The notes below the pieces were generated by a model. It made no database searches. It worked only from the letters and a program-made list of their open reading frames with translations, and was not told the origin of the DNA. Both the position numbers and the translations under genes were made by a program. A DNA stretch of 64,000 nucleotides from contig NZ_BIMH01000003.1 in NCBI RefSeq assembly GCF_004000985.1, positions 62,001-126,000 on the forward strand, given 5' to 3'. The stretch is from Paenibacillus validus NBRC 15382 (GTDB taxonomy: Bacteria; Bacillota; Bacilli; Paenibacillales; NBRC-103111). Numbering within the stretch: position 1 is the stretch's first letter; each line of letters starts with the position of its first letter. Positions 37,066-46,896 of this stretch are shown here, piece after piece.

Positions 37066-38499
37066 ATGATCATGTCCGTAACACTCGATGCCCTAAAACA
37101 ACTCGTAGTGAACATGAATGATGCCGAAATCATAGAACGCCAAACCGGACAGGGTCATCCGGTGACACTTCTGTTCATTCGAACGTTAATCGATCAGGAG
37201 CGTTTGAATGAAGCCGTTATCGGACCGCTGAACGGCCGCTCTCACGACACGATCATCGGCAGTCTGGCGGCCCCCCATGATGCGAAAATCACGGCTTTGA
37301 ATGAGGCGAGGAAGCACCTTCTGCAAGGGTCCGTGCTCATCCATGACGGAATCCGGGACGAGTGGTGGGCCGTGCCGTTACCCAATCCGTTGGCCCGTTC
37401 CATCGAAACCTCCGAAACGGAAAGCATTATATTCGGACCTAAAGACAGCTTCAGCGAACAATTGGAACAAAATATTACTTTAATTCGCAGGAGGCTTCCC
37501 TTAGCGGCGCTAAAAACGGAGACATTTACGCTTGGTTCCCTAAGTCAAACAACGGTTGTCCTCATGTACATCGATGGATTGACCAACCCGGAGTTCATAT
37601 CCATAGCAAGAAATAAAATAACGGCGATCGACTTCGATCTTTTTCTGGATTCCTCCCATGTTGCCGCGTTCATGGAGGACCAGAATCACAGTTTGTTTCC
37701 GCAGTTTATGCAAACGGACCGGCCCGATTCCTGCGCGTATTCGCTTGGGCTGGGTAAACTTGTATTGCTGGTGAACAATACACCGTTTGCCTTAATCGCT
37801 CCGATTACCTTGTTCCATCTGTTTCAGTCCCCTGAGGACTACATTAACCGTTGGCTGGTGGCCAGTGTTTTGCGTTGTCTTCGATACTTTAGCTTTTTCC
37901 TGTCGATCACGCTGATTCCGATGTACGTTGCCTTAACGACGCACCACTATCAGATGCTTCCGCTGCAAATTCTTTTTGTTATCCTGGAATCGAGAAGCAA
38001 ATTGCCGTTTACGCCGTTCTGGGAAGCGTTTCTGATGTTGGTTACGCTGGAAATTCTGAAAGAAGCCAGCTTGCGGATGCCGACCAAAACAAGTCAAACC
38101 CTTGGGGTGATCGGCGGGATCGTCATCGGACAAGCGGCGGTGCAAGCCGGCTTCGCCAGTCAGGTATTGATTGTTCTGATGGGTATTTCGGCCGTTGCCT
38201 CGTTCCTGGTTCCCAACTATCTGGTGACCAAATCAAGTTTGATCATTCAGTTCCTTTTTCTGGCGCTCGCGTCTTTATTGGGTATCCCCGGGATGGTGCT
38301 CGGTTCGACCGCAGTGCTTGCTCATCTGAATGGACTTACTTCCCTGAAACAACCTTATTTGGCGCCTGTATCCCCCTTTTACTGGAAAGAATGGATGGAT
38401 CTTTTCATACGCGGTCCTTTGCGTTTCATGAATGTCCGTCCTGAATCTTTAAAGCCTTTATATAAATGGCGAAAACAGCCAAAGGAGAAAATAACTTGA
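37066..38499 (+). CDS. gerAA: GerA-type spore germination receptor subunit A
   Basis: 477 residues. A soluble N-terminal domain (about 1-240) and five or so membrane helices (SFFLSITLIPMYVALTTHH, then PLQILFVILESRSKLPFTPFWEA) give the GerA/GerKA architecture, here at the short end of the family range. With the B and C subunits it forms an inner-membrane germinant receptor in the spore. The start ATG at 37066 is chosen by spacing from CCAGGTG; ATGs four bases before and six after are possible. Confidence 0.92.
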   Translation: MIMSVTLDALKQLVVNMNDAEIIERQTGQGHPVTLLFIRTLIDQERLNEAVIGPLNGRSHDTIIGSLAAPHDAKITALNEARKHLLQGSVLIHDGIRDEWWAVPLPNPLARSIETSETESIIFGPKDSFSEQLEQNITLIRRRLPLAALKTETFTLGSLSQTTVVLMYIDGLTNPEFISIARNKITAIDFDLFLDSSHVAAFMEDQNHSLFPQFMQTDRPDSCAYSLGLGKLVLLVNNTPFALIAPITLFHLFQSPEDYINRWLVASVLRCLRYFSFFLSITLIPMYVALTTHHYQMLPLQILFVILESRSKLPFTPFWEAFLMLVTLEILKEASLRMPTKTSQTLGVIGGIVIGQAAVQAGFASQVLIVLMGISAVASFLVPNYLVTKSSLIIQFLFLALASLLGIPGMVLGSTAVLAHLNGLTSLKQPYLAPVSPFYWKEWMDLFIRGPLRFMNVRPESLKPLYKWRKQPKEKIT

Positions 38500-39611
38500 C
38501 GTCTTCTTCACTATTCAATAAAACGTCTCCCTATGGCGGCGTATACGCCATGTTTCTGGTAAACCGGCTTCAAATGCTTTACTTCGTCCTGGTTATGCCT
38601 GCGTTTTTAGTTCATCCCTATATGATCTGGGCCATTATCGCCATGGGGTTATTATCGCAGGTTAATCTGATCATGCTCTCCAGATGGTTTGCTTCCGATC
38701 TTTCTGAACAGGGCTATGAAGGATTTGTGCTGCTTTTTGGCGAGCGGACGGTGCGTTTGCTTGCGATGGCAGGCCTATTGTTCATCTTGATCAAGATCAC
38801 CGTTGTCACGCAGGGCTACACCGATATTATTCATCAGTATATTTTTCCGTCGATGAACCGGAATTGGCTGATTCTTTTTGCCATCCTGATGAGTTTTTAC
38901 TTGGCGGCTCAAGGCATGGAGAACATGATCCGCTTTATCATGATCGCTTGTTTAAGTACGTGCTGGATGGTTATCGTCTTTGTTCCCTTTTATTTTTCGC
39001 CGACTGCATCGCTGACCGATTTATATCCGCTGATCCCTGCAAGCGGGTCGGCGTTTACATGGAAATCGCTGTTATTCATTTTGTCCGCCTTGTCAGGTCC
39101 GGAATATTTGATCCTGTTAACCCCTTGGCTTAATCCGCGGCAGAAGACGCTGAAATATTTTACTGCTGCAAATGCATACACAATTTGGGAATATTTGTTT
39201 CTGTTTATCGGCGCGTTATTATTTTATGGTTCCCACTACTTGAACACGATCAAGTTTTCGATTGTGAGTATGGTACGATACTTGCAATCCCCGGTTTTTG
39301 AGCGCGTGGACATCTTTCTGGTGTCGGTACATATGATTTACTTCATGTATGTGATGGCTCTCTTCTTGTTATTATGCTATGGGGCTGTGCGGATCATTGC
39401 AGGCAGAGTACACGCCAAGACCAGCCAGATCGGGCTTCTGTTAAGCGGTACGGCTGTACTTCTCTGTATGTTCGCGGTAAGCAATTGGTTTTGGGATGCA
39501 GGAACCGATCAGAACATGTGGCTCAGCCTGCAGAGCTGGTCAGGCGCATGTACGTATCTGCTCGCTCCCGCAGTCCTTCTGATAACCCTTAAACGAAAGA
39601 GGCGTGTCTAG
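38496..39611 (+). CDS. gerAB: GerB-type germination receptor permease subunit
   Basis: 371 residues from a TTG behind AAAGGAG; the start overlaps the stop of the A gene by four bases, indicating coupling. Ten hydrophobic segments form an APC-type permease fold (MFLVNRLQMLYFVLVMPAF...). The B subunit binds the germinant and forms the ion or solute channel. The predicted DUF/GerB motif near LSALSGPEYLILLTPW is typical. Confidence 0.9.
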   Translation: MTSSSLFNKTSPYGGVYAMFLVNRLQMLYFVLVMPAFLVHPYMIWAIIAMGLLSQVNLIMLSRWFASDLSEQGYEGFVLLFGERTVRLLAMAGLLFILIKITVVTQGYTDIIHQYIFPSMNRNWLILFAILMSFYLAAQGMENMIRFIMIACLSTCWMVIVFVPFYFSPTASLTDLYPLIPASGSAFTWKSLLFILSALSGPEYLILLTPWLNPRQKTLKYFTAANAYTIWEYLFLFIGALLFYGSHYLNTIKFSIVSMVRYLQSPVFERVDIFLVSVHMIYFMYVMALFLLLCYGAVRIIAGRVHAKTSQIGLLLSGTAVLLCMFAVSNWFWDAGTDQNMWLSLQSWSGACTYLLAPAVLLITLKRKRRV

Positions 39612-39613
39612 CT

Positions 39614-40700
39614 ATGCGGCATATCCAAAGGTGTGCGTTAATGGTCGTATTGAGCGGTTTGTTGCTGCTGACAGGATGCGCCCCGTTCGTGGAGAACAAT
39701 ATGATCGAGGAGCTTTCCCCTGTCATTTTCTGGTCGCTTGAGGATGCGGGTGAAGGGAAGCTGACGATCAGCACGCTGGTACCGCCGCTGATTAGGGAAA
39801 GAAAGCGTATTCTCAAGCTGCAAGTCGATCTCATTAAACAAGGGGGAAGGGGATTTAATTTGCTTTATTACCGCGAATTGAAAGCCGGACAGCTTCGAAT
39901 GCTGTTAATCCATGAAGACCTTGCCAAAAAAGGGATCGATTCGCTGCTTAACAACTTATTGACGGACCCCGATATTTCGCATCGCCTTTATCTGGTGATC
40001 GTAAAAGGAAGCTTTGACGATTACATCAACAGTCAACTGCTAAAGCAAGAAAATCTTGATTATTTTCTTTACCGCATGCTCAAACATTACGAGAAAAAAA
40101 ATCAAGGCGAGCTGACGATCGTCAATCTGCATCATTTCATGAAAAAGCTTTACTCTCCGTATTCGTACCCGATGCTGCCTGTCTTCAAGGTCAACAACGA
40201 AAATTTTACTTACTGAAGGAACCGCTTTCTTCAAGCATGACAAGCTTATAGCAAACGTTAAACAAGCCGATGACCAAATTATCCAGCTCATTGACAACGA
40301 TCGTTACCTGAAATTCCTCCCCATACCGGAATTATCGGTCGCTGTAGGTCATATTCGCTCCAAGGTCGATGCGCGAATCAATGAAGATCATTCGTCCATG
40401 TATATGCACGTCGATCTGAACGGCCGGATTGAGGAATACCGGGGGAATGAAAATATATTGGAACCCGGCCAATTAGCCGAGCTCAACCAGGAAATAAAGT
40501 CCTACCTGGAGAAACAGACTACAGCCCTGCTGCAAAAAATGCAGCGCTGGAAAGTCGATCCCTTGCAGCTCGGGAATGTCACGCGAACCCCATTCTCGAA
40601 GGGCGTCCCTGAACAAGAATGGATGGATCAGTGGGAGAAAATGAAAATTTCCGTCACTTATGATCTTCACTTTCAGCCTTTGACCAATGTAAATCCATGA
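39614..40700 (+). pseudogene. gerAC: Frameshifted GerC-type germination lipoprotein
   Basis: The first 200 codons encode a lipoprotein signal (GLLLLTGC) and the start of the GerAC fold, then stop at 40214-40216. The +1 frame continues without a break from about 40209 to 40700 with the rest of the family (LTEGTAFFKHDKLIANV..., later IEEYRGNENI and WKVDPLQLGN). One extra base near 40201-40209, in AAAATTTTA, explains the break. The total would be about 362 residues, the normal length. Either the receptor is inactive or this is a sequence error; the A and B genes are intact. Confidence 0.85.
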
Positions 40701-40764
40701 ATGATACGGGTGCCGACTGGCAAATAATAGTATTCGGAAACTTTAATCCGAAAGGGGTATACCA

Positions 40765-42360
40765 TTGAATCACGATAAGAAAAGCGAAACGAGCCCCAAT
40801 CTCTCCGCAGCGAGCCAAACGCTGACGACCCGTCAGGGGCATCCGGTCACGGACAACCAGAACATCCGAACGGTTGGCAGCCGGGGGCCCAGTACGCTGG
40901 AAAATTACCATTACCTGGAGAAGATTACCCACTTTGACCGTGAACGCATTCCGGAGCGGGTCGTTCATGCGCGGGGAGCCGGAGCCCACGGTATTTTTGA
41001 GGCCTACGGGAAAGCCGGGGACGAGCCCATTGCGAAATACACCCGCGCCAAGCTGCTCCAGCAGCCGGGAAAACAAACCCCTGTCTTCGTCCGATTTTCT
41101 ACGGTCATACATGGCACGCATTCGCCGGAGACGCTCCGCGATCCCCGCGGTTTTGCGGTTAAATTTTATACCGAAGACGGCAATTGGGATATGGTGGGCA
41201 ATAACCTGAAGATCTTTTTTATCCGCGATCCGTTGAAATTTCCCGACATGATTCACGCCTTCAAGCCGGACCCCATTACGAATGTGCAGGATATGCAGCG
41301 CTTCTTCGATTTTGTATCGTTAAGTCCGGAAGCTACCCATATGATCACGTTTCTCTTTTCTCCATGGGGGATTCCCGCCAACTACCGGCAAATGCAGGGC
41401 TCCGGCGTCAATACCTACAAGTGGGTAAATGAGGCTGGGGAAGCTGTGCTCGTAAAGTACCATTGGGAGCCGTTGAAGCAGGGAATTAAAAACCTGCTGC
41501 AGCCGGAGGCCAACGAGATTCAGGCGGTGAATTTCAACCATGCGACACTGGATCTGTACCAGGCCATCGAGCGGGGCGACTATCCGGAGTGGGAGCTTTG
41601 CGTTCAAATCATGAGCGACGACGAGCATCCCGAACTCGATTTTGATCCGCTGGATCCTACCAAGCTGTGGCCTACCGATCAATTTCCTTTCCTGCCGGTA
41701 GGCAAGATGACGTTGAACCGCAACCCCGAGGACTATTTCACCGAAGTCGAACAGGCCGCATTCGGTACCGGCGTTCTGGTGGACGGGCTGGACTTCTCGG
41801 ACGACAAGCTGCTGCAGGGGCGCACGTTCTCCTATTCCGATACCCAGCGGCACCGCGTAGGGACCAACTATTTGCAGCTTCCGATTAATGCGCCGAAGAC
41901 ACATGTCGCAACGAACCAGAGCGGCGGACAAATGCAGTATCGCCCGGACCGCGCCCCCGGACAAAACCCTCATGTGAACTACGAGCCCTCGTCCATGGGC
42001 GGTTTGCAGGAGGCGCCCAAGCGGGGCAAAGATCACGAGCCCTACTACGAAGCGAAGCTGGTCCGCCAGAAGATCGATCGGACGTGCGACTTCAAGCAGG
42101 CCGGCGAGACGTACCGGTCATTCGAGGATTGGGAACGGGATGAGCTCATTAACAATCTGGTCGATGCGCTCAGCATGTGCAAGAGCGATATCCGCGAGCG
42201 CATGATCCGTCATTTTACGGAAGCGGACGCCGACTACGGCCGGCGTGTGGCAGAAGGGTTAACCCGGGCCGATCAGATCAAAATCGAAAGCGGACAAACC
42301 GATCCTGAACAAGCTGTCAAGAAAGCGCAGCAAAAGGGACACGAAGCAGAGCCTTATTGA
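40765..42360 (+). CDS. katX: Catalase, KatX-like
   Basis: 531 residues from a TTG behind AAAGGGG. Heme catalase signatures are complete: the active-site stretch [20 protein letters not shown] with the distal His, [10 protein letters not shown] and the proximal heme-ligand region [15 protein letters not shown]. The N-terminus ([18 protein letters not shown]) most resembles B. subtilis KatX, the catalase that protects germinating spores; placement after a gerA operon fits this. Vegetative KatA is the alternative. A terminator follows. Confidence 0.9.
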   Translation: MNHDKKSETSPNLSAASQTLTTRQGHPVTDNQNIRTVGSRGPSTLENYHYLEKITHFDRERIPERVVHARGAGAHGIFEAYGKAGDEPIAKYTRAKLLQQPGKQTPVFVRFSTVIHGTHSPETLRDPRGFAVKFYTEDGNWDMVGNNLKIFFIRDPLKFPDMIHAFKPDPITNVQDMQRFFDFVSLSPEATHMITFLFSPWGIPANYRQMQGSGVNTYKWVNEAGEAVLVKYHWEPLKQGIKNLLQPEANEIQAVNFNHATLDLYQAIERGDYPEWELCVQIMSDDEHPELDFDPLDPTKLWPTDQFPFLPVGKMTLNRNPEDYFTEVEQAAFGTGVLVDGLDFSDDKLLQGRTFSYSDTQRHRVGTNYLQLPINAPKTHVATNQSGGQMQYRPDRAPGQNPHVNYEPSSMGGLQEAPKRGKDHEPYYEAKLVRQKIDRTCDFKQAGETYRSFEDWERDELINNLVDALSMCKSDIRERMIRHFTEADADYGRRVAEGLTRADQIKIESGQTDPEQAVKKAQQKGHEAEPY

Positions 42361-42367
42361 GAAGAAC

Positions 42368-42389
42368 GCCGCAGGCATACGCCTGCGGC
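42368..42389 (+). terminator. Terminator after catalase
   Basis: Nine-base arms GCCGCAGGC and GCCTGCGGC around an ATAC loop, eight bases after the catalase stop. Confidence 0.75.
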
Positions 42390-42428
42390 TGCTTGCTGTA
42401 ACGGCAGATAATTGTAATGCGGGTGCAT

Positions 42429-42929
42429 TTACAATATTTTCTCAAAACAATAGTAAGGCGTACTCCGGAAAGGAAATTGGACGGCTCCGGTATGCATATA
42501 CCCGGCTCGTGTATACATCGCTAATGCCGTCTCATTCGCGGAGTACACATCCAGCCGGATGCTGGAGCATCCTTGCGTTAACGTATATTGCTCCGCAAAT
42601 TGAAGCAGCTTCTTCCCGAGTCCCATTCCCTGATAATCCGGATGAACCGCAAGACGATGAATACAGGCTGCTTTTCCCTGACGATCTTGCCAGTTTACTT
42701 GTAAATATTTGGAGCTTTGCTTTTCATCCACGACGACCGCCGCAATGACGGCCCCATCCTGCTTCACCCCGAACAGGCAGCCGTTCTTGAGATCGTTATG
42801 AATGACGAACCGATTCGGATAGAAGCGGTCCCATTGATAAATACCGTTCTCTCTGAGGTGACTCGTAACCGCTTTGTACAAATGCATCACGCTCTTATGA
42901 TCCTGACGCTGCAAGGCTGCAATATGCAT
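42429..42929 (-). CDS. GNAT family N-acetyltransferase
   Basis: 166 residues. Acetyl-CoA binding motif A is intact (CIHRLAVHPDYQGMGLGKKLL) and the C-terminal B motif has SANETALAMYTRAGYMHTG. The acceptor substrate is unknown; the short loop set is typical of small-molecule or peptide acetylators. It follows a membrane-protein gene by 21 bases on the same strand and may share its promoter. Confidence 0.88.
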   Translation of the reverse strand: MHIAALQRQDHKSVMHLYKAVTSHLRENGIYQWDRFYPNRFVIHNDLKNGCLFGVKQDGAVIAAVVVDEKQSSKYLQVNWQDRQGKAACIHRLAVHPDYQGMGLGKKLLQFAEQYTLTQGCSSIRLDVYSANETALAMYTRAGYMHTGAVQFPFRSTPYYCFEKIL

Positions 42930-42950
42930 AGCTACCCCCCGATTCTCTTC

Positions 42951-43559
42951 TTATTCCGACTGAAGCTTGATTTGTTCAAGACGCCGGGCAGATTTCTTCC
43001 GATAAACGACGGTCCATACAATAGCCGCGCCGACAAAACCATACAGCACGAAGTTGGACAAAGCCAGAAATTGCGAGGTGGTCAGTTGAAACACCAGGAT
43101 CACACGGACAACCGACTCCAGAAGCAGCATGCCCCCCCAAACCAAGGTCATTAATCGCATGACAAACCGGAAATAATCATATTTCCAATTGTCGGAAATG
43201 TCCTTATTGAGAAATCGGACAACCAGGTAAAACATGAGCGGACGCTTGAACAAAAGAGAGCCCAGAAAGACGAGTCCAACCGCTCCCGTAATAAGCGACT
43301 CCCGAACCAGCAATATTTTCTCGCTTCCCCCGAAGGATACGAGTACAAGCGTCAGCACCAAAGTGAAAAGCATTAACGTCCCGAACGCATCCAGCTTCTT
43401 GTGCTTGATCAAATGAACGACGTTATCCGCGAGCGGCACTAGCGTTGCAATGGATAAGGCCGCTATACTGCTCATGTAATGGGATAACCATTCATAAATG
43501 GCCCAAGGTGCGAGACCGTTGATCAACAAGGCAAAAATGACGTATTTACGGGTGGACAT
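42951..43559 (-). CDS. VC0807-family integral membrane protein
   Basis: 202 residues with about six membrane helices. The stretch LVPLADNVVHLIKHKKLDAFGTL and LLVRESLITGAVGLVFLGSL matches the VC0807 family, which has no established function but often lies beside TetR-family regulators. Its promoter here is covered by two TetR-type palindromes though no tetR gene is adjacent. The GNAT gene follows on the same strand. Confidence 0.72.
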   Translation of the reverse strand: MSTRKYVIFALLINGLAPWAIYEWLSHYMSSIAALSIATLVPLADNVVHLIKHKKLDAFGTLMLFTLVLTLVLVSFGGSEKILLVRESLITGAVGLVFLGSLLFKRPLMFYLVVRFLNKDISDNWKYDYFRFVMRLMTLVWGGMLLLESVVRVILVFQLTTSQFLALSNFVLYGFVGAAIVWTVVYRKKSARRLEQIKLQSE

Positions 43560-43598
43560 TTCGTATCCCTTCCTTTTCCGAGCACTTATTTTTGTTGT

Positions 43599-43656
43599 AT
43601 ACCGACCGTCGGTATGTTATGTATTCCATAATACAGACCGTCGGTCGGTATGTCAA
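43599..43656 (-). promoter_or_regulatory. Promoter with two TetR-type palindromic operators
   Basis: Minus-strand TTGACA (43651-43656), 17-base spacer, TATTAT (43628-43633). One palindrome, ATACAGACCG-T-CGGTCGGTAT (43631-43651), fills the spacer; a second, ATACCGAC-C-GTCGGTAT (43599-43615), lies at the start point. Both contain the ACCG(A/T)C core typical of TetR operators. Confidence 0.75.
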
Positions 43657-43771
43657 GCGTTTTTGGAAGAAGTTGCTTCCGGGGCATCCCGATCATCTTC
43701 TGCATGTCCGTCCTATTGGATAGGCTTTGTGAATAGCATAGTATGGATAAACGTGTAAAGGGAGATTGTCC

Positions 43772-45289
43772 ATGCTGACTTATGTGGTTCAACAAGGCGA
43801 TTCGCTTTATCTCATCGCCAGACGGTTCGGAATTACCGTAGAGGCTTTAATGAAAGCGAATCGTCTGACTTCGTCCGTCCTTTACGTTGGCCAAACGTTG
43901 ACTGTTCCTGTAGCTTTGCCGTTCATGTACCAAGTACAGCCGGGCGATTCGCTCTACTCGATTGCCCGGAGATTCAACACGACCGTAGATGCGATCATGG
44001 TCCTGAACAGCCTGACATCGGCATCGCTCTATGTGGGCCAAAGACTGCGAATTCCCGTCTATACCGAGGTGGTGGTCACGGTCGAAACGGCCAATGTGCG
44101 CAGCTATGCGGGGACGGGGTTCTCGGTCATCGCCCAAATGGACCGCGGCGCCCGTCTTCCTGTGACCGGGATTGCCGGCGATTGGGTTCGGGTTCGGCTA
44201 TATAACAACAGGCCGGGCTGGATATTCCGCGACGTCGTCAACCTGGTTGCGCATGACGGCGAACGCCCGATCAAGGAAATATTGGGCTATTATACGGAAG
44301 AAGAAGGACCGACCTTGCCCAGCTCCCATCAGGTCTTCGTGCAGCAAAGCGCCCAGCTGTCCAATGTCGGGATGTTCCATTTCCGTATAAACAGGGAAAG
44401 CCCGACGCAAGTCGAGAAGTTTCCCGTGTTCGATGATTCTTATATGCGGCAAGAGGTCGAGTTCGGTCACCGCCACAATGTCAAAATGCTTGCCACCATT
44501 CATAACCTTCTATATGAACGGGGCAATCAGGAGGTCAATAAGGAAGTGGTCCGGCGGATGCTGGCCAGCTCCGATACCCGCAAAGGGTTTATCCAACATG
44601 TGATCCGTCTTCTGCAAACCTATAACTTCGACGGCGTGAATATCGACTTTGAAGATGTTCATTACGAGGACAGAGAATTGCTTAACTCGTTCTATCGGGA
44701 ATTGGGCCGGGAATTAAAGCGTTTAGGGTATTATTATTCCGTCGCTGCCCCGTCACGCACTTCTGACGAACCGACCAATCCTTTCTCCGCTCCATTCAAT
44801 TATGCGCTTCTTGGGGAAGTTGTCGATGAGCTGGTGGTCATGCTTTATAACGAGCACGGCTGGCCGGGAAGCGGCCCCGGTCCGGTCGTTTCCATCGGAT
44901 GGATGGAAAGCGTCATCAAATATGCCTTAACGAAAATGCCGGGCCGAAAAATTACGGCTGCCGTTTCCGTATTCGGTTTTGATTTCAATTTGACGACCGG
45001 CCGGAATACGTATGCGACTTACGATATGGCGATGGACCTTGCGAAAAAATACAATAAAACCATCACTTTCGATCAAAAAACACAAACGCCTATGTTCGCT
45101 TATACGGATGAGTCCGGCAACGAGCATGAAGTATGGTTTGAGAATGCGGCGAGCATTCGCGCCAAGCTTCTGGCGGCCCAGCGCCTCGGCATCCGGGGAA
45201 TCGCCCTTTGGCGGTTAGGGATGGAGGATCCCGATATATGGAGGATGATTGCAGACGAATTTGTCGTAGAGAAAAGTATTGCGCCTTGA
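43772..45289 (+). CDS. LysM-SH3-GH18 spore germination hydrolase
   Basis: 505 residues from the ATG behind AAGGGAG. Two LysM repeats (residues about 1-48 and 50-95, each with YxVQxGDSLYxIAxRF) precede an SH3-like domain (about 98-150) and a GH18 domain whose catalytic motif is FDGVNIDFEDVH. This arrangement is that of cortex-associated glycosidases such as SleL/YaaH, which cleave modified peptidoglycan in germinating spores. The extra SH3 domain is a variation on SleL. There is no signal peptide, as is common for spore coat enzymes. Confidence 0.9.
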   Translation: MLTYVVQQGDSLYLIARRFGITVEALMKANRLTSSVLYVGQTLTVPVALPFMYQVQPGDSLYSIARRFNTTVDAIMVLNSLTSASLYVGQRLRIPVYTEVVVTVETANVRSYAGTGFSVIAQMDRGARLPVTGIAGDWVRVRLYNNRPGWIFRDVVNLVAHDGERPIKEILGYYTEEEGPTLPSSHQVFVQQSAQLSNVGMFHFRINRESPTQVEKFPVFDDSYMRQEVEFGHRHNVKMLATIHNLLYERGNQEVNKEVVRRMLASSDTRKGFIQHVIRLLQTYNFDGVNIDFEDVHYEDRELLNSFYRELGRELKRLGYYYSVAAPSRTSDEPTNPFSAPFNYALLGEVVDELVVMLYNEHGWPGSGPGPVVSIGWMESVIKYALTKMPGRKITAAVSVFGFDFNLTTGRNTYATYDMAMDLAKKYNKTITFDQKTQTPMFAYTDESGNEHEVWFENAASIRAKLLAAQRLGIRGIALWRLGMEDPDIWRMIADEFVVEKSIAP

Positions 45290-45391
45290 GCAAACCCATT
45301 CACTCCCGCATCCAATACGGCAGCCAAACGTTTCCTTTTTCGGTATAATGAAAGGCGTATAGACGTGTTTTGTCATGGGGGGGATGCCTGC

Positions 45392-46033
45392 GTGTTTAAC
45401 GAACAAGAAAAAGAAGCCTTTTACAAAATCATTCACACGAGAAGAGACGTAAGAACCTTTTTAACCGATCCGATTCCTCCTGAAACGATCATGAATTTGC
45501 TTGATGCGGCACATCATGGCCCTTCGGTAGGCTTCATGCAGCCATGGAATTTTATTTTAATAACGAAGGAAGAGATTAAGGCAAGGCTGGCTTGGGCAGC
45601 CGATAAAGAAAGACGGGCGTTGGCCATCCATTACGAAGACGGCCGGCAGGACCAGTTTTTAAGCTTAAAGGTGGAAGGCATCAAGCAGGCGCCGCTGACC
45701 ATCTGTGTCACGTGCGACCCCACTCGCGGAGGTTCCCATGTCTTAGGACGAAATTCGATCCCGGAAACCGACATCTTATCTACGGCTTGCGCCATACAGA
45801 ACATGTGGCTGTCAGCCTGCGCCGAGGGTCTTGCTATGGGCTGGGTCAGCTTTTATAAAAAAGCCGACGTCCGTGATATTTTAAGTATCCCTCCCCACAT
45901 CGAGCCTGTTGCTCTGCTATCCGTTGGATATACCGAGCATTATCCCTCCAAACCGATCCTGGAAGCAGCGAATTGGGAAAAAAGAAGAAGTCTTACCCAT
46001 CTTATCTTTCACGAATCGTGGGGAACCGCCTGA
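45392..46033 (+). CDS. bluB: 5,6-dimethylbenzimidazole synthase BluB
   Basis: 213 residues from a GTG behind GGGGGGAT; an upstream in-frame start is less well placed. The nitroreductase-like fold has RRDVRTFLTDPIP, HHGPSVGFMQPWNF, and the BluB-specific GRNSIPETDILSTACAIQN. BluB consumes FMN with oxygen to make the lower ligand of vitamin B12. No cobalamin gene is adjacent, so it probably supplies cobamide remodelling or a distant pathway. An intergenic terminator follows. Confidence 0.9.
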   Translation: MFNEQEKEAFYKIIHTRRDVRTFLTDPIPPETIMNLLDAAHHGPSVGFMQPWNFILITKEEIKARLAWAADKERRALAIHYEDGRQDQFLSLKVEGIKQAPLTICVTCDPTRGGSHVLGRNSIPETDILSTACAIQNMWLSACAEGLAMGWVSFYKKADVRDILSIPPHIEPVALLSVGYTEHYPSKPILEAANWEKRRSLTHLIFHESWGTA

Positions 46034-46083
46034 CTCGGACGGCTAGGATCCCCATCTCCCGGTGTGGACGGATAAAGCCGAAA

Positions 46084-46113
46084 AAAGGCAGGCGGGCTGT
46101 GCCCCCTGCCTTT
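46084..46113. terminator. Shared terminator between bluB and YceI genes
   Basis: AAAGGCAGG and CCTGCCTTT arms with A/T runs on both sides, between convergent genes. Confidence 0.75.
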
Positions 46114-46122
46114 CCCTTATCG

Positions 46123-46656
46123 TTACGCTTGCTTAGAAGCTTCAATTTCAATCGTAAATTTAACCTCATCGCCGATGAGCACTCCGCCTGTTTCCAGGAC
46201 AGCGTTATACGTTAAACCATAGTCGCTGCGTTTGAGTTTTCCTTGCCCGCTGAATCCAACTTTCTCATTCCCCCACGGATCTTTGCCCGCACCCTCGAAT
46301 GTGACGGAGAACGTTTCGGAACGAGTTACGCCATGAAGCGTCAGATTGCCGGTCACATCGTATTCTCCATCGCCGGTTTTGGTGATTTGAGTAGATTGGA
46401 ACGTCAATTTCGGGTGTTGCTCAATATCGAAGAAATCGGCCGAGCGCAAATGATTATCGCGGTCGTTATTGCGTGTATCAATGCTGCTTAAGTCGACCTG
46501 CAATTGAATATCGGCCGATGTGAGGTCTTCCGGATCGGCTTCAATCTGGGCCTCGAAGGAATGAAAGGCTCCTTTAACTTTAGCAATCATCATGTGTTTA
46601 ATCGTGAAATCGATACTGCTGTGCGTGGGATCGACGTTCCATTTCGATTTAGCCAT
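46123..46656 (-). CDS. YceI family lipid-binding protein
   Basis: 177 residues without a signal peptide. WNVDPTHSSIDFTIKHMMIAKVKGAF is the YceI N-terminal strand set, and the fold is a lipocalin-like barrel binding isoprenoids or other amphiphiles. YceI homologues of Bacilli (B. subtilis YceI-type) are often cytoplasmic and of unknown role. The gene is monocistronic. Confidence 0.88.
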   Translation of the reverse strand: MAKSKWNVDPTHSSIDFTIKHMMIAKVKGAFHSFEAQIEADPEDLTSADIQLQVDLSSIDTRNNDRDNHLRSADFFDIEQHPKLTFQSTQITKTGDGEYDVTGNLTLHGVTRSETFSVTFEGAGKDPWGNEKVGFSGQGKLKRSDYGLTYNAVLETGGVLIGDEVKFTIEIEASKQA

Positions 46657-46740
46657 AGATATGATGCCTCCTAATGAAATTTACTTACTTTTAATTATCG
46701 GCTTATAATTTATTATCTTATAATCATTCTATTTGTTTAT

Positions 46741-46896
46741 CCTGATTTTGTCAATCCTGTCTTGGAAAATTTTGTTTTGATCTCCTTCGGTTTCCTGACA
46801 CTTGGCTTCTTGGCCGTGATCAGCGTCGCTTACCGCTCCATGCTGCGCTCGCCTTACTCGAACTTCCAGCAGCTTAAACTCAAGCTGCCGTATTGA
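46741..46896 (+). pseudogene. C-terminal fragment of an unidentified membrane protein
   Basis: This + frame, without its own start, reads DFVNPVLENFVLISFGFLTL, then GFLAVISVAYRSMLRSPYSN and a polar tail to a TGA. It looks like the last helix and tail of a lost membrane protein. It overlaps the 3' end of the dioxygenase gene on the opposite strand. No family is recognised; it may be chance. Confidence 0.3.

Noticed and set aside
40198..40216. Programmed ribosomal frameshift at AAAATTTTA in gerC
   Set aside because: The shift needed is +1, while the run resembles a -1 slippery site; no pseudoknot or homologue known to use it. A one-base insertion is simpler.
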